DNA of 45,076 nucleotides from Candidatus Berkelbacteria bacterium (GCA_026397205.1 JAPLVH010000025.1:5440-50515), one strand, 5' to 3'; numbered from the stretch's first letter, positions 1 through 9,285 are shown. Made by a program: numbers and translations. The notes: a model not told the origin generated them from the letters alone.

Positions 1-1
1 A

Positions 2-160
2 CTTCATCGCCATCCTCATCGCGGCGGAGTGATTAAAAAAGAGTTAGCAGAACGGGGGATTGCCGATTTGGAAAGGAGGCAGAAAAAATGGATGAAGGAG
101 AATTGGACAAATTATTTGAAAAAGCAAGAATTAAGATCTCAGAATTTAGAATCTAATTAA
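2..160 (+). CDS. C-terminal fragment of an ORF truncated by the window start (frame 2), unknown product; last ~9 residues (LRSQNLESN) are encoded by a dispersed repeat
   Basis: Open frame 2 from window start to TAA at 158-160. A competing 22-aa ORF (MDEGELDKLFEKARIKISEFRI, ATG at 88) follows a good SD (ggaaaggagg), so the frame is uncertain. Confidence 0.35.
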   Translation, partial: LHRHPHRGGVIKKELAERGIADLERRQKKWMKENWTNYLKKQELRSQNLESN

Positions 161-232
161 GAATTGAGAATTGTTTATTAATTAGCAAACTTCCATAATT
201 CTTAATTCTGCATTCTTAATTCTTAATTCTGC
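128..232 (+). repeat. Dispersed ~105-bp inverted-arm element, family A copy 1
   Basis: aagaattaagatctcagaatttagaatctaatt...cttccataattcttaattctgcattcttaattcttaattc. Confidence 0.85.
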
Positions 233-335
233 TTGCCATTTTCTGGCTTTTCCGCTATACTAAAAGTATAAAGATTCTTCGACTTCGCTCAGAATGACGA
301 AGTGGATGAACGCAATCGAAAGTAGGTGATTTCAG

Positions 336-530
336 TTGATAGAAATTAAACGAAAAGGAAACGAAAGATTTGAATCATTGCTCCGCCGCTTTAATCGCGA
401 GATTCAGCAAAGTGGCGTTTTGACATTGGCGAAGGAAAATCGCTATTTTGAAAAGCAACCGAACCGAACAATGCGCCGGGAGTCGGCAACAAGACGAACA
501 GAACGGAGAAAGATAAAGCAAGGTTATTAG
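336..530 (+). CDS. rpsU: 30S ribosomal protein S21 (TTG start)
   Basis: Small basic protein, 'FESLLRRFNREIQQSGVLTLAKENRYFEKQPNRTMRR', typical S21 pattern. Confidence 0.85.
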   Translation: MIEIKRKGNERFESLLRRFNREIQQSGVLTLAKENRYFEKQPNRTMRRESATRRTERRKIKQGY

Positions 531-577
531 GCCACAAATGGACGGCGAACAAACTAACGGCTAACGGCGAACAAAAA

Positions 578-1027
578 ATGCTGATTAAAAAGATTGATGA
601 AAATTTGAAAAGCGCGATGAAAAAACATAACGATGATGTTGTCTCGGTTTTGCGAATGCTGAAATCGGCAATCAAAAATTTTGAAATTCAGAAAAAGGAC
701 GAAGCGACAGATGAGGAAGTTTTGAAGGTGATTCAAAAAGAGATAAAACAACGCCGAGATTCGATTGAAAGTTATCTGAGCAATAATCGGCCGGAGTCGG
801 CGGAAAAGGAAAAAACCGAAGTCGCGATTTTGACAGCTTATTTACCGGAGCAACTTTCGGACGCTGATCTGACCGCGAATGTTCAAAAAGCAATTGACGA
901 AACCGGTGCAACCGGTATGGCTGATATCGGCAAAGTGATGGCAGTTGTTATGCCGCAAGTTGCAGGCCAAGCCGATGGAAGCCAAGTTTCAGCGAAAGTC
1001 CGCGAGCTAATCGCCAAGAACGGATGA
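578..1027 (+). CDS. yqeY: GatB/YqeY domain-containing protein
   Basis: 149 aa, 'LKSAMKKHNDDVVSVLRMLKSAIKNFEIQKK...EVLKVIQKEIKQRRDSIESY...ILTAYLPEQLSD'. Confidence 0.9.
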   Translation: MLIKKIDENLKSAMKKHNDDVVSVLRMLKSAIKNFEIQKKDEATDEEVLKVIQKEIKQRRDSIESYLSNNRPESAEKEKTEVAILTAYLPEQLSDADLTANVQKAIDETGATGMADIGKVMAVVMPQVAGQADGSQVSAKVRELIAKNG

Positions 1028-1039
1028 CGAATTTTTCTA

Positions 1040-1495
1040 ATGACTAAAAACGAATTAAAAATCAAAGTTGAAATTGCCAAATCAAAAAATGTTGATTGTG
1101 ATTTGACTGAAAAATTGGCCAAGAGAATTGCAAGCGACATAATTATTAAGATTTCACCGGAGACAAAAGGATCGATTGAGTTGATGCTGACGACGGCGGG
1201 CAAAATCGCCGAAATCAATCAGAAATTCCGTGGCAAAAATGAGCCGACCGATGTGCTGTCATTTCCACTGGAACAGCTTGATGGCGCAAAAGAGAATATC
1301 ATCGGCACGATTATAATTTGTCCAGAAATCGCCAAACAAAAAAACGAAACTTGCGAAGAACTTCTGCAACACGGAATAATTCATTTGCTTGGATACGATC
1401 ACGAGACAGATGAAGAAGAATGGAATAGCGCCACATCAAAAATCAAATATCAAAAATCCCCACAGGGTAAGCTAGCGCAAAAAAATGACAGATAA
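1040..1495 (+). CDS. ybeY: Endoribonuclease YbeY (rRNA maturation factor), C-terminus replaced by repeat-encoded sequence
   Basis: 'NEPTDVLSFPLE' and 'LLQHGIIHLLGYDHETDEEE' zinc motif; tail SKIKYQKSPQGKLAQKNDR is repeat-derived. Confidence 0.9.
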   Translation: MTKNELKIKVEIAKSKNVDCDLTEKLAKRIASDIIIKISPETKGSIELMLTTAGKIAEINQKFRGKNEPTDVLSFPLEQLDGAKENIIGTIIICPEIAKQKNETCEELLQHGIIHLLGYDHETDEEEWNSATSKIKYQKSPQGKLAQKNDR

Positions 1496-1572
1496 AAATT
1501 CAAAAAAATAAATTCCGGCACGAAGTGCCGACCACAATTTTGATTTTTGCATTTTGATCTTTGAATTATTTT
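1436..1572. repeat. Dispersed element, family B copy 1 (overlaps ybeY 3' end)
   Basis: 'aaaaatcaaatatcaaaaatc...ttccggcacgaagtgccgaccacaattttgatttttgcattttgatctttgaa'. Confidence 0.8.
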
Positions 1573-1573
1573 T

Positions 1574-1954
1574 ATGACTTATAAAAGATTTTCCTACAAA
1601 AAGTTTTTCAATTCTTGGATGTATGCCTCGCGCGGGGTGGTGAATTTGCTGAAAACCGAGCAAAATGCCCGGATTCATTTGATTTACGCAATCGTTGTCG
1701 CCCTTTTGGCCTACTTTTTTTCCATCAGCCGGCTGGAGGCGATCATCCTCTTCTTCGCCGTCACTTTGGTCATTGCTGTTGAAATTATCAACACTGCGAT
1801 TGAGAGATTGCTCGACGATATTCGTCCCGAAAGTTGTAAAGAAGCCGAGTTTATTAAAGATGCAATGGCCGGAGCCGTTTTGATCGCGGCGACGATCGCT
1901 TTAGTCGTGACAATTCTAATTTTTTATCCTTATTTCAGCAAACTTTCGGCTTGA
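1574..1954 (+). CDS. dgkA: Diacylglycerol kinase family protein (DgkA-like)
   Basis: 'LLKTEQNARIHLIYAIVVALLAYFFSISRLEAIILFFAVTLVIAVEIINTAIERLLDDI' (EIINTAIE motif), multiple TM segments. Confidence 0.9.
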   Translation: MTYKRFSYKKFFNSWMYASRGVVNLLKTEQNARIHLIYAIVVALLAYFFSISRLEAIILFFAVTLVIAVEIINTAIERLLDDIRPESCKEAEFIKDAMAGAVLIAATIALVVTILIFYPYFSKLSA

Positions 1955-2008
1955 TAAATTTGCCAAGTGATCGCTTTTGAGATAAAATTGGATTGGATAC
2001 TGTTCCGA

Positions 2009-2057
2009 AATTCTTAATTCTTAATTCTTAATTCTTAATTCTTAATTCTTAATTCTG
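2009..2057 (+). repeat. Heptanucleotide tandem (AATTCTT)n
   Basis: 'aaattcttaattcttaattcttaattcttaattcttaattcttaattctg' upstream of ftsA. Confidence 0.9.
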
Positions 2058-2074
2058 AATTTTTCTGGAGGGTT

Positions 2075-3310
2075 ATGCCAGCAAGAAAAGCAATTTCCGT
2101 CGGTCTTGATATCGGCTCATCAAAGGTTGCCGTTTGTGTTGTTAGCCAAAATGCTGACGCGGTTGATATTTTAGCTGTCGGGCGGGCGAAAACCACCGGT
2201 GTTCGCAAAGGGGTGATTGTTGATGTTGAAGAAACGGTATCATCAATTACCGCCGCCCTTGACGAGGCCTGCAAGCTGTCCGATTTTGAAATCGGCAGCG
2301 CTGTCGTCGGCATCGGCGGTAGCCATTTGACTTCGGAAACCAGCCGCGGCGTTATCGCCGTCAGCAAAGTGGACGGCGAAATTACCGAAGCCGATGTCTC
2401 AAAAGTTATCGAGGCGGCAAAAGCGGTACCGAATCAACCAAACCGCGAGGTTTTGCATGTCATTCCAAAAACCTTTATCGTTGACGGTCAGGAAGGAATT
2501 ATTAATCCGGTTGGAATGTCGGGGATTCGACTCGAGGTTGATACTAATATAATTTCCGGCTCACTTTCAGCGATAAAAAATTTGGCCCGGGCAACTGATC
2601 AGGTCGGTCTGGCGATATCGGAGATGGTTTTTTCGCCACTCGCTACAGCAAAAGTAATTCTGTCAAAACAACAGCAGGAGATTGGCGTGATTTTGATTGA
2701 TATCGGCGCCGGCACGACTTCCTACGCCGTCTTCGAGGAGGGCGACCTTCTTCACTCCGGTGTTCTGCCAATCGGCTCCGACCACATCACCAATGACATC
2801 GCCATCGGTCTGCGGACAAATATCAATTTGGCGGAAATTATCAAAATTAAATACGGTTATGCGACGCCGGAGAAAATAAACGAAAAAGAGGAGATTGATC
2901 TGGCGAAGTTGGATAAAACGGAGGAGGGCACGACCAATGTCAAATATGTTGCTGAAATAATCGAGGCTCGGCTGAATGAAATTTTTATGCTGATTCGCGA
3001 TGATTTGCGGGCAATTAACCGCGATGGAATGTTGCCGGCCGGTGTTGTTCTCACCGGCGGTGGCGCCAAACTAGAGGGTATTCAGGATTTAGTTAAGGAT
3101 ATTTTGCGTCTGCCGTCGCAAATCGGCAAGCCGCAAATTTCCCTTTCCGGTCTTGTTGACAATGTCGCCGACCCGGTATATGCTACAAGTTGTGGGCTGG
3201 CTATTTGGGGACTTGTCTCCGGCGGACAAACGGTCCGTCGAACGCCAGGAACCGAAATCGGCGGAATTGTTGATAAACTAAAAAACACCTTTAAACATTT
3301 TCTGCCGTAA
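2075..3310 (+). CDS. ftsA: Cell division protein FtsA
   Basis: 'VGLDIGSSKVAVCVV', 'VILIDIGAGTTSYAVFEEGDL', 'GVVLTGGGAKLEGI', adjacent to ftsZ. Confidence 0.95.
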   Translation: MPARKAISVGLDIGSSKVAVCVVSQNADAVDILAVGRAKTTGVRKGVIVDVEETVSSITAALDEACKLSDFEIGSAVVGIGGSHLTSETSRGVIAVSKVDGEITEADVSKVIEAAKAVPNQPNREVLHVIPKTFIVDGQEGIINPVGMSGIRLEVDTNIISGSLSAIKNLARATDQVGLAISEMVFSPLATAKVILSKQQQEIGVILIDIGAGTTSYAVFEEGDLLHSGVLPIGSDHITNDIAIGLRTNINLAEIIKIKYGYATPEKINEKEEIDLAKLDKTEEGTTNVKYVAEIIEARLNEIFMLIRDDLRAINRDGMLPAGVVLTGGGAKLEGIQDLVKDILRLPSQIGKPQISLSGLVDNVADPVYATSCGLAIWGLVSGGQTVRRTPGTEIGGIVDKLKNTFKHFLP

Positions 3311-3313
3311 AAA

Positions 3314-3420
3314 AGTAAGAATTAAGATCTCAGAATTTAGAATCTAATTTAGAATTTAGAATTTTCCAAAAAGAATTCCACTTCCATAATTCTTAATTCT
3401 GCATTCTTAATTCTTAATTC
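3314..3420 (+). repeat. Family A copy 2
   Basis: Near-identical arms to 128-232; between ftsA and ftsZ. Confidence 0.85.
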
Positions 3421-3497
3421 AATTTCACCCTCTTGACAGCATCTGCTACAATGAAAATAATATATACCAAAGTTAGAAATTGAACGAGGAGAACTAA

Positions 3498-4703
3498 ATG
3501 GATAAAAAATCGGAGTTGGAGGGGTTCGCAAAAATCAAAGTTGTTGGTGTCGGCGGATCGGGCGGATCCGGCCTGACCAGAATGATTAACTCCAAACTTC
3601 GCGGAGTCGAGTTTGTGGCAATAAACACTGACGCCCAAGCGCTGGCTTTCAATGAGTCGCCGGTGAAAATTCAAATCGGAAAAGAAACAACCCGCGGACT
3701 TGGGTCAGGCGCTGACCCGGAGATCGGTCGAAAAGCGATTGAGGAAAACAAAGAGGAAGTTTATGAAGCGCTAAAAGGTGCTGATATGGTTTTCGTCACC
3801 TTTGGTGCCGGCGGCGGAACCGGAACCGGTGCCGGACCGTTTGTCGCCGAAATCGCTAAAGAACTTGGCGCCCTGACAATCGGCGTCGTCACCAAACCGT
3901 TTTCCTTTGAGGGCCTTCGGCGGATGAAAATTGCCGATATTGGTATCGGCGAAATGAAAGACAAGGTTGATACTCTAATTACGATTCCCAACGACCGGCT
4001 TTTGCAGGTCATTGACAAAAAAACTTCGCTTTTTGATGCCTTCGGAATTGTTGATGATGTTTTGCGTCAAGGCGTTCAGGGCATCGCCGACCTGATTACT
4101 TTGCACGGAATTATTAATGTTGATTTTGCTGATGTCAAGGCAATTATGTCCGACGCCGGTTCGGCCCTGATGGGAATCGGCCGCGGCTCCGGCGATAACC
4201 GGGCAATCGAAGCGGCCCGGGCGGCAATTGATTCACCACTCTTGGAACTTTCGATTGACGGCGCCAAAGGAATTTTGTTTAACATCACCGGCGGACCGGA
4301 TCTCGGAATGTACGAAATTGATGAAGCGGCAAAAGCAATCACCGAAGCCGCCGACACCGATGCCAATATTATTTTTGGCGCCATAATTGATGAAGCGATG
4401 CAAGGCGAAGTCAAAATCACCGTCATCGCCACCGGATTTGAAACCGACAACAGCAAAATCCATAAGCGGCAAAACTACGGACCGACGGCCAGTTCGGAAA
4501 TTCCGTCGTCGCAAATGATTTCGCGCGAAGACCACTTTGCCGAAGAAAAAAATGATTTCGGCTCGTCGTTTGGAAACTCACGCGGCAATGATCGCTACGG
4601 TCAAAATGATAACAATCAACTGCCGCCGGCAGACCAACCGGACTCCGACAAAGATGATAACGATCTGGAAATCCCAACCTTCATCCGCCGAAAACTTCGC
4701 TAA
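3498..4703 (+). CDS. ftsZ: Cell division protein FtsZ
   Basis: Tubulin signature '[22 protein letters not shown]'; 'NTDAQAL'; C-terminal '[12 protein letters not shown]'. Confidence 0.98.
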   Translation: MDKKSELEGFAKIKVVGVGGSGGSGLTRMINSKLRGVEFVAINTDAQALAFNESPVKIQIGKETTRGLGSGADPEIGRKAIEENKEEVYEALKGADMVFVTFGAGGGTGTGAGPFVAEIAKELGALTIGVVTKPFSFEGLRRMKIADIGIGEMKDKVDTLITIPNDRLLQVIDKKTSLFDAFGIVDDVLRQGVQGIADLITLHGIINVDFADVKAIMSDAGSALMGIGRGSGDNRAIEAARAAIDSPLLELSIDGAKGILFNITGGPDLGMYEIDEAAKAITEAADTDANIIFGAIIDEAMQGEVKITVIATGFETDNSKIHKRQNYGPTASSEIPSSQMISREDHFAEEKNDFGSSFGNSRGNDRYGQNDNNQLPPADQPDSDKDDNDLEIPTFIRRKLR

Positions 4704-4739
4704 TTTCTGCATGCCCACCGCGGCTTTAGCAAAGGCGGG

Positions 4740-4845
4740 TCATTGCGAGGAACGAAGCAATCTTTCCGTCTGTCATCTCGAGCGAAGTCGAGAGATCTTA
4801 AAAATAGTGTCATTCTGAACTTCGCGAAGAATCTATCCAATAATA
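4740..4845. repeat. Cluster of short dispersed 'ERSREI'-type repeats after ftsZ
   Basis: 'cattgcgaggaacgaagcaatc', 'gtcatctcgagcgaagtcgagagatc', 'tcattctgaacttcgcgaagaatc'; related copies at ~272-302 and 27528-27572. Confidence 0.7.
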
Positions 4846-4862
4846 ATGTATTCATATACGCG

Positions 4863-4897
4863 AAAAGCGGCCCGTACTAAGGGTCGCTTTTGGCATG
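4863..4897 (-). terminator. Rho-independent terminator of the 107-aa minus-strand gene
   Basis: Reverse complement 'aaaagcgacccttagtacgggccgctttt': imperfect inverted repeat with T-rich end. Confidence 0.7.
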
Positions 4898-4909
4898 GTG
4901 CAGTGCTCG

Positions 4910-5233
4910 TCATAGGCAGCGTCCGCCTGCGCTGTCCTCATTGGTCAGATCAGCGGACTTGACTTTCTCTGGAACCATCCAGAATCGGTCCCAGTTTTCG
5001 AATGGTAACGTCCCGCCGTGGCCATTCGGTTCAGCCACTAACTGACCATACTCCAGCAGTTCGTTCGGCGGCCAGAAGTCGCCGAACGGAACAACTTCCA
5101 CGGGTATCAGCAAGTACGTTCCTTTTGGATCGTACTCACAGTTGCACTCCGGCGTTTGCTCAACTTCACCTCCGGTGTCCGTGATGATGTAGACGCCACA
5201 GATCTTCGAAAAGTCACAGTCGTCGGGATTCAT
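4910..5233 (-). CDS. Hypothetical protein, 107 aa, cysteine-containing, no recognised family
   Basis: ORF with SD (ggaggtgcagg atg), consensus promoter upstream and terminator downstream. Confidence 0.6.
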   Translation of the reverse strand: MNPDDCDFSKICGVYIITDTGGEVEQTPECNCEYDPKGTYLLIPVEVVPFGDFWPPNELLEYGQLVAEPNGHGGTLPFENWDRFWMVPEKVKSADLTNEDSAGGRCL

Positions 5234-5266
5234 CCTGCACCTCCGATTGGGTTTGATTGTGCATTC

Positions 5267-5300
5267 ACATTATAGCAAAATCTTTCCATTCTGTCAAGCG
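5267..5300 (-). promoter_or_regulatory. Consensus sigma70-type promoter for the 107-aa gene
   Basis: Reverse complement TTGACA-N17(gaatggaaagattttgc)-TATAAT. Confidence 0.8.
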
Positions 5301-5403
5301 CCAGCGAAAAAAATTGCTGGATTTTTGGAAAAGTTGATGGTTTAATTCCCGCTATCAGACGAGAATTTTTTTGAAGTTGGTTAAAAAATGTTAAAATAAA
5401 ATT

Positions 5404-5862
5404 ATGAAAATAGAAATCGATCAAAGCGGAAAAATTGAAAATACCAACAAGCCAACCGTGATAGCATATTCTGGAGACAAGAATAAATCCTTGATAATTT
5501 TTGCCGGTGAAAAACAAAAACTGCAAAAATATTTTCGCCGTATCGGCAAACCAAGTTCATTTGTCTATATCGTTTTTGCTGTCCTGATATTTATTTTGAT
5601 TAAGAGTGAAAAAACAATTGATGAAATTATTATTGATCGTGAATACGCTGGCCAAGAACCGCTAATTAAAAATTATCTGATTCAATTTATTAAAAAATCC
5701 GATAGACATTTTGACAAAAAGAAAATTTATTTCCATCAGATCGGTAAAAAATCACCAGCTCATGATTTATCAGTTAAGTCATTTCGAAAGAAAAAGGCCG
5801 ACATTAAAGTAAAATCCGATGACGTATTAAAATTTTTGACAAAATTAAAATCGGGTGTTTGA
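5404..5862 (+). CDS. Hypothetical protein, 152 aa
   Basis: Single open frame, protein-like composition; no family recognised. Confidence 0.6.
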   Translation: MKIEIDQSGKIENTNKPTVIAYSGDKNKSLIIFAGEKQKLQKYFRRIGKPSSFVYIVFAVLIFILIKSEKTIDEIIIDREYAGQEPLIKNYLIQFIKKSDRHFDKKKIYFHQIGKKSPAHDLSVKSFRKKKADIKVKSDDVLKFLTKLKSGV

Positions 5863-5953
5863 TGGTTGCTTAAGTGCAATTCGCTGTCTTGCAGGTCGGC
5901 AACCCACCCGATCTCTTAATTTCATTGTAGCAAAAATAATAACATCTTGTCAA
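5835..5953 (-). ncRNA. Putative small RNA with own promoter, converging on the 3' end of the 152-aa gene
   Basis: Minus strand: TTGACA (5948-5953)-N18-TACAAT (5924-5929), then nested inverted repeat 'atcgggtgggttgc...tgcaa...ttgca...gcaacc...cacccgatttt'. Confidence 0.45.
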
Positions 5954-5956
5954 TAG

Positions 5957-6001
5957 ACAAAACCAGCTCTGCCACCTCGTAGGTGGCAGAGCTGGTTTTG
6001 T
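5957..6001 (+). terminator. 21-bp perfect hairpin (3-nt loop), probable transcription terminator
   Basis: acaaaaccagctctgccacct-cgt-aggtggcagagctggttttgt. Confidence 0.7.
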
Positions 6002-6128
6002 TATCGACGAGATGCTGATTTTTCCACTGCTAATGTGGAATTTTTTGAAAAGTTGGTGAAAAAAATACTGCCGGAGTGGTTTTAAGTGCCGGTGGAAAAA
6101 GATAAAACTTTTCACGCTTAAAGTATGG

Positions 6129-6181
6129 TTGACGCCACTAGATGTAGTTGGAGATAATGAATCAAACACCAGATGTTTGAT
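6129..6181 (+). promoter_or_regulatory. Candidate nrdR-nrdJ promoter with two NrdR-box-like sites
   Basis: TTGACG...GATAAT; box 1 CCACTAGATGTAGTTG (6135-6150), box 2 ACACCAGATGTTTGAT (6166-6181); start-to-start 31 bp. Confidence 0.5.
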
Positions 6182-6186
6182 TCAAA

Positions 6187-6300
6187 TTAAGAATTCAGAA
6201 TGCAGAATTTAGAATTATGGAAGGGGAATTTTATTTTTAACAATTCTCAATTCTAAATTCTAAATTAAATTCTAAATTCTGAGATCTTAATTCTTAATTT
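6187..6300 (-). repeat. Family A copy 3 (inverted orientation)
   Basis: Reverse complement matches family A, including 'ccttccataattctaaattctgcattctgaattcttaatt'. Confidence 0.85.
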
Positions 6301-6307
6301 TCTTCCC

Positions 6308-6766
6308 ATGCTTTGCCAGAACTGCAAAAAATCCGACACAAAAGTAATTGACTCGCGCGAAATGGCCGGAAACATTAGGCGACGGCGCGAGTGCTTAAAG
6401 TGCGGATTTCGCTTCACGACTTATGAAAAATTTGAAATCCCGAATTTGAAAATCCGAAAAAAAGATGGTCGAGTTGAGGAATATGACCGGAAAAAAATCG
6501 AGTCGGGAATTAAGAAATCGCTGACAAAAGACGAATGCGATGATCAGCGAATCGCCGAGATTCTTGACGACATCGAACAGGAGATTATTCAACTAAATCT
6601 GCGGGTCGCCGACAGCCAGAAAATCGGCGAAATCGTCGCCAAGAAATTAAAAAAATTCGACGAGGTCGCTTATCTGCGCTTCGTTTCCGTTTACAAATCA
6701 ATTTCGTCGGCGAAAAATTTTGAGAAAGAAGTTAAGAAATTAGTTAGGAGGAGTGATGCCAGATAA
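6308..6766 (+). CDS. nrdR: Transcriptional repressor NrdR
   Basis: 'MLCQNCKKSDTKVIDSRE...RRRRECLKCGFRFTTYEKFE' zinc ribbon + ATP-cone. Confidence 0.95.
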   Translation: MLCQNCKKSDTKVIDSREMAGNIRRRRECLKCGFRFTTYEKFEIPNLKIRKKDGRVEEYDRKKIESGIKKSLTKDECDDQRIAEILDDIEQEIIQLNLRVADSQKIGEIVAKKLKKFDEVAYLRFVSVYKSISSAKNFEKEVKKLVRRSDAR

Positions 6767-9161
6767 AACCAAAGTTGACGACATTAAAGTTGCGCCGACA
6801 GCGCTTTTTGCCGCCGAAAAAGAGGAGATCTCGTTTGCCAGAAATGTTTTGTCCGGCGAAGATGAATTTCCCGAGCCGGTTATTTCTGAAAATTCGCGCA
6901 TCGTTTTGGAGCGCCGGTATTTGAAAAAAAATGAAAAAGGCGAAGTAGTCGAGATGCCGCGGGATTGCTTTTTGCGCGTGGCAAAAACTATCGCCGAGGC
7001 CGACAAAAAGTATGACAAAAAAGCCGACACCGAAAGTTTAACCAAAACTTTTTATAAAATGATCGCCAACTTTGAGTTTATGCCGAATTCGCCAACTCTG
7101 ATGAACGCTGGCCGAGAACTCGGCCAGCTTTCCGGTTGCTTTGTTCTGCCGGTCGGTGATTCTATGGAGGAAATTTTTAATGCGATAAAATATACCGCAC
7201 TGATTCACAAATCCGGCGGTGGCACCGGCTTTTCCTTTTCACAACTCCGCCCCTCTGGCGATCAAGTTAAAAGTACTTCTGGCGTCTCCTCCGGTCCAAT
7301 TTCTTTTATGTCCGCTTTTAATGCCGCCACCGAAGCGGTCAAACAAGGTGGCACCCGTCGGGGCGCCAATATGGGAATTCTGCGCGTTGATCATCCGGAC
7401 ATTTTGGATTTCATTGATGCCAAAATGGTCGAGGGAAAATTGGCAAATTTTAATATCTCCGTCGCCATCACTGACACTTTTATGAAAGCACTGGAAAAAA
7501 ACAGCGAATATGATCTGATAAATCCGCGAACGAAAGTGGCAACGAAAAAACTTAAAGCTCGCGATGTCTTCGATAAAATCGTCGGCAATGCTTGGAAAAA
7601 CGGCGAACCGGGAATTGTTTACATTGACCGAATAAATAAATCTAATCCAACGCCGGCGGTTGGCGAAATCGAGTCAACAAATCCTTGCGGCGAACAACCA
7701 CTTTTGCCTTATGAATCCTGTAATTTGGGCTCAATAAACCTGGCAAAGATGGCCAAATTTGCCGCAGGCCGTGCCGAGGTTGATTGGAATAAATTGGAGG
7801 CGACGACCCACAACGCCGTTCACTTTCTCGACAATGTTATTGATGTCAACCGCTACCCTCTGCCGGAAATTGATAAAATGACCAGAGCAAATCGGAAAAT
7901 TGGGCTGGGAATTATGGGCCTCGCCGACCTGTTGATTCAGCTGAAAATTCCTTACACTTCGGAAAAAGCGATCTCACTGTCGCGAAAAATTATGAAATTC
8001 ATCAGCGATCAGTCGAAGGTGATGTCGGAAATTTTGGCTAAAGAGCGCGGCGCTTTTCCTAATTTTGACCAGTCGATTTATGCCGGAAAAACTCCGCTCC
8101 GCCATGCCACGACGACAACGATCGCCCCGACCGGAACAATTTCAATTATCGCCAACGCCTCGTCAGGCATTGAGCCACTGTTTGCCGTTTGCTACCAGCG
8201 AAATGTTATGGATAATGATATTTTGGTTGAGGTCCATCCTTTTTTCGAGCGAATCGCCAAAGAGCGGGGATTTTACTCCAAAGAGTTGATGGAGAAAATT
8301 GCTGATGCCGGATCGCTCCATGATTTTTCGGAAATTCCTGATGATGTCAAGGAGATTTTTACTGTTGCTCACGATGTCTCGCCCCAACAACACATCGCGA
8401 TCCAAGCGGCATTTCAGGAATATACTGACAACGCTGTTTCGAAAACGATCAATTTTCCAAATTCGGCAACGCGTGATGATATCAATAATGCCTATATTTT
8501 GGCTTATAAAACCGGCTGCAAAGGTGTAACGGTTTACCGCGACGGCAGTCGAAACGAGCAAGTCCTTTCAACTGGAAAATCAAGTGATAAATCAAAATCC
8601 GATGATCCCAAAACCGAAATCGTCTACGAAACCAGAATTAAACCGCGGCCGCGGCCGGACACCGTCGTCGGGACAACAGAAAAAATCCCGACTGGACTTG
8701 GAGACATGTATGTGACGATCAATGAGGACGAAGAGGGGATGAATGAGGTTTTTGTTCGGCTGGGAAAATCCGGCGGTGAAGCGGCGGCGATGAATGAAGC
8801 ACTCGGCCGATTGATTTCGGTTGCACTTCGTAGCCGAGTCGAGCCGCAAATTATCGCCAAACATCTGAAAGGCATTCGCGGCTCAAGTCCGGTCTGGCAA
8901 AACGGCGAATTAATTTTGTCCTGTCCCGATGCGATTGGCAAATCAATTTCAAGGTATATCGAACGAAGCAAAAAACTCGGGTTGGAATTTTCCGATGTTG
9001 CTCCCGCTATTACGACCGCTGATGATAAACCAAAAAAGAAGAAAAGTTTTGTCGAACAGGACCAACTTCTAACCCAAACCTGTCCCGATTGCGGCGGCGA
9101 AGTTGAATTTGAAAGTGGATGCTATACTTGTCACGGCTGCGGATTCTCCAAGTGCGGATAG
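6753..9161 (+). CDS. nrdJ: Adenosylcobalamin-dependent (class II) ribonucleoside-diphosphate reductase
   Basis: 'NSPTLMNAGRELGQLSGCFVLPVGDSM', 'NPCGEQPLLPYESCNLGSINLAK', 'TGTISIIANASSGIEPLFA', C-terminal 'CPDCGGEVEFESGCYTCHGCGFSKCG'. Confidence 0.95.
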   Translation: MMPDKTKVDDIKVAPTALFAAEKEEISFARNVLSGEDEFPEPVISENSRIVLERRYLKKNEKGEVVEMPRDCFLRVAKTIAEADKKYDKKADTESLTKTFYKMIANFEFMPNSPTLMNAGRELGQLSGCFVLPVGDSMEEIFNAIKYTALIHKSGGGTGFSFSQLRPSGDQVKSTSGVSSGPISFMSAFNAATEAVKQGGTRRGANMGILRVDHPDILDFIDAKMVEGKLANFNISVAITDTFMKALEKNSEYDLINPRTKVATKKLKARDVFDKIVGNAWKNGEPGIVYIDRINKSNPTPAVGEIESTNPCGEQPLLPYESCNLGSINLAKMAKFAAGRAEVDWNKLEATTHNAVHFLDNVIDVNRYPLPEIDKMTRANRKIGLGIMGLADLLIQLKIPYTSEKAISLSRKIMKFISDQSKVMSEILAKERGAFPNFDQSIYAGKTPLRHATTTTIAPTGTISIIANASSGIEPLFAVCYQRNVMDNDILVEVHPFFERIAKERGFYSKELMEKIADAGSLHDFSEIPDDVKEIFTVAHDVSPQQHIAIQAAFQEYTDNAVSKTINFPNSATRDDINNAYILAYKTGCKGVTVYRDGSRNEQVLSTGKSSDKSKSDDPKTEIVYETRIKPRPRPDTVVGTTEKIPTGLGDMYVTINEDEEGMNEVFVRLGKSGGEAAAMNEALGRLISVALRSRVEPQIIAKHLKGIRGSSPVWQNGELILSCPDAIGKSISRYIERSKKLGLEFSDVAPAITTADDKPKKKKSFVEQDQLLTQTCPDCGGEVEFESGCYTCHGCGFSKCG

Positions 9162-9167
9162 AAAACC

Positions 9168-9285
9168 AATTTTCAATTTCTAATTTACAATTTACATTGA
9201 ATTTTCAATGACGAAATGTTTAAACGTTTGAAAATTGAAAAATTGTGAATTGATTGAAAATTGAAAATTTTAAATTGTAAATTAT
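9168..9285. repeat. Dispersed inverted-arm element, family C copy 1
   Basis: 'caattttcaatttctaatttacaatttacattgaattttcaatgac...acgtttgaaaattgaaaa...'; near-copy at 10087-10205. Confidence 0.75.

Noticed and set aside
2009-2057. CRISPR-like array
   Set aside because: Heptamer tandem without spacers, and no cas genes were seen in the window.
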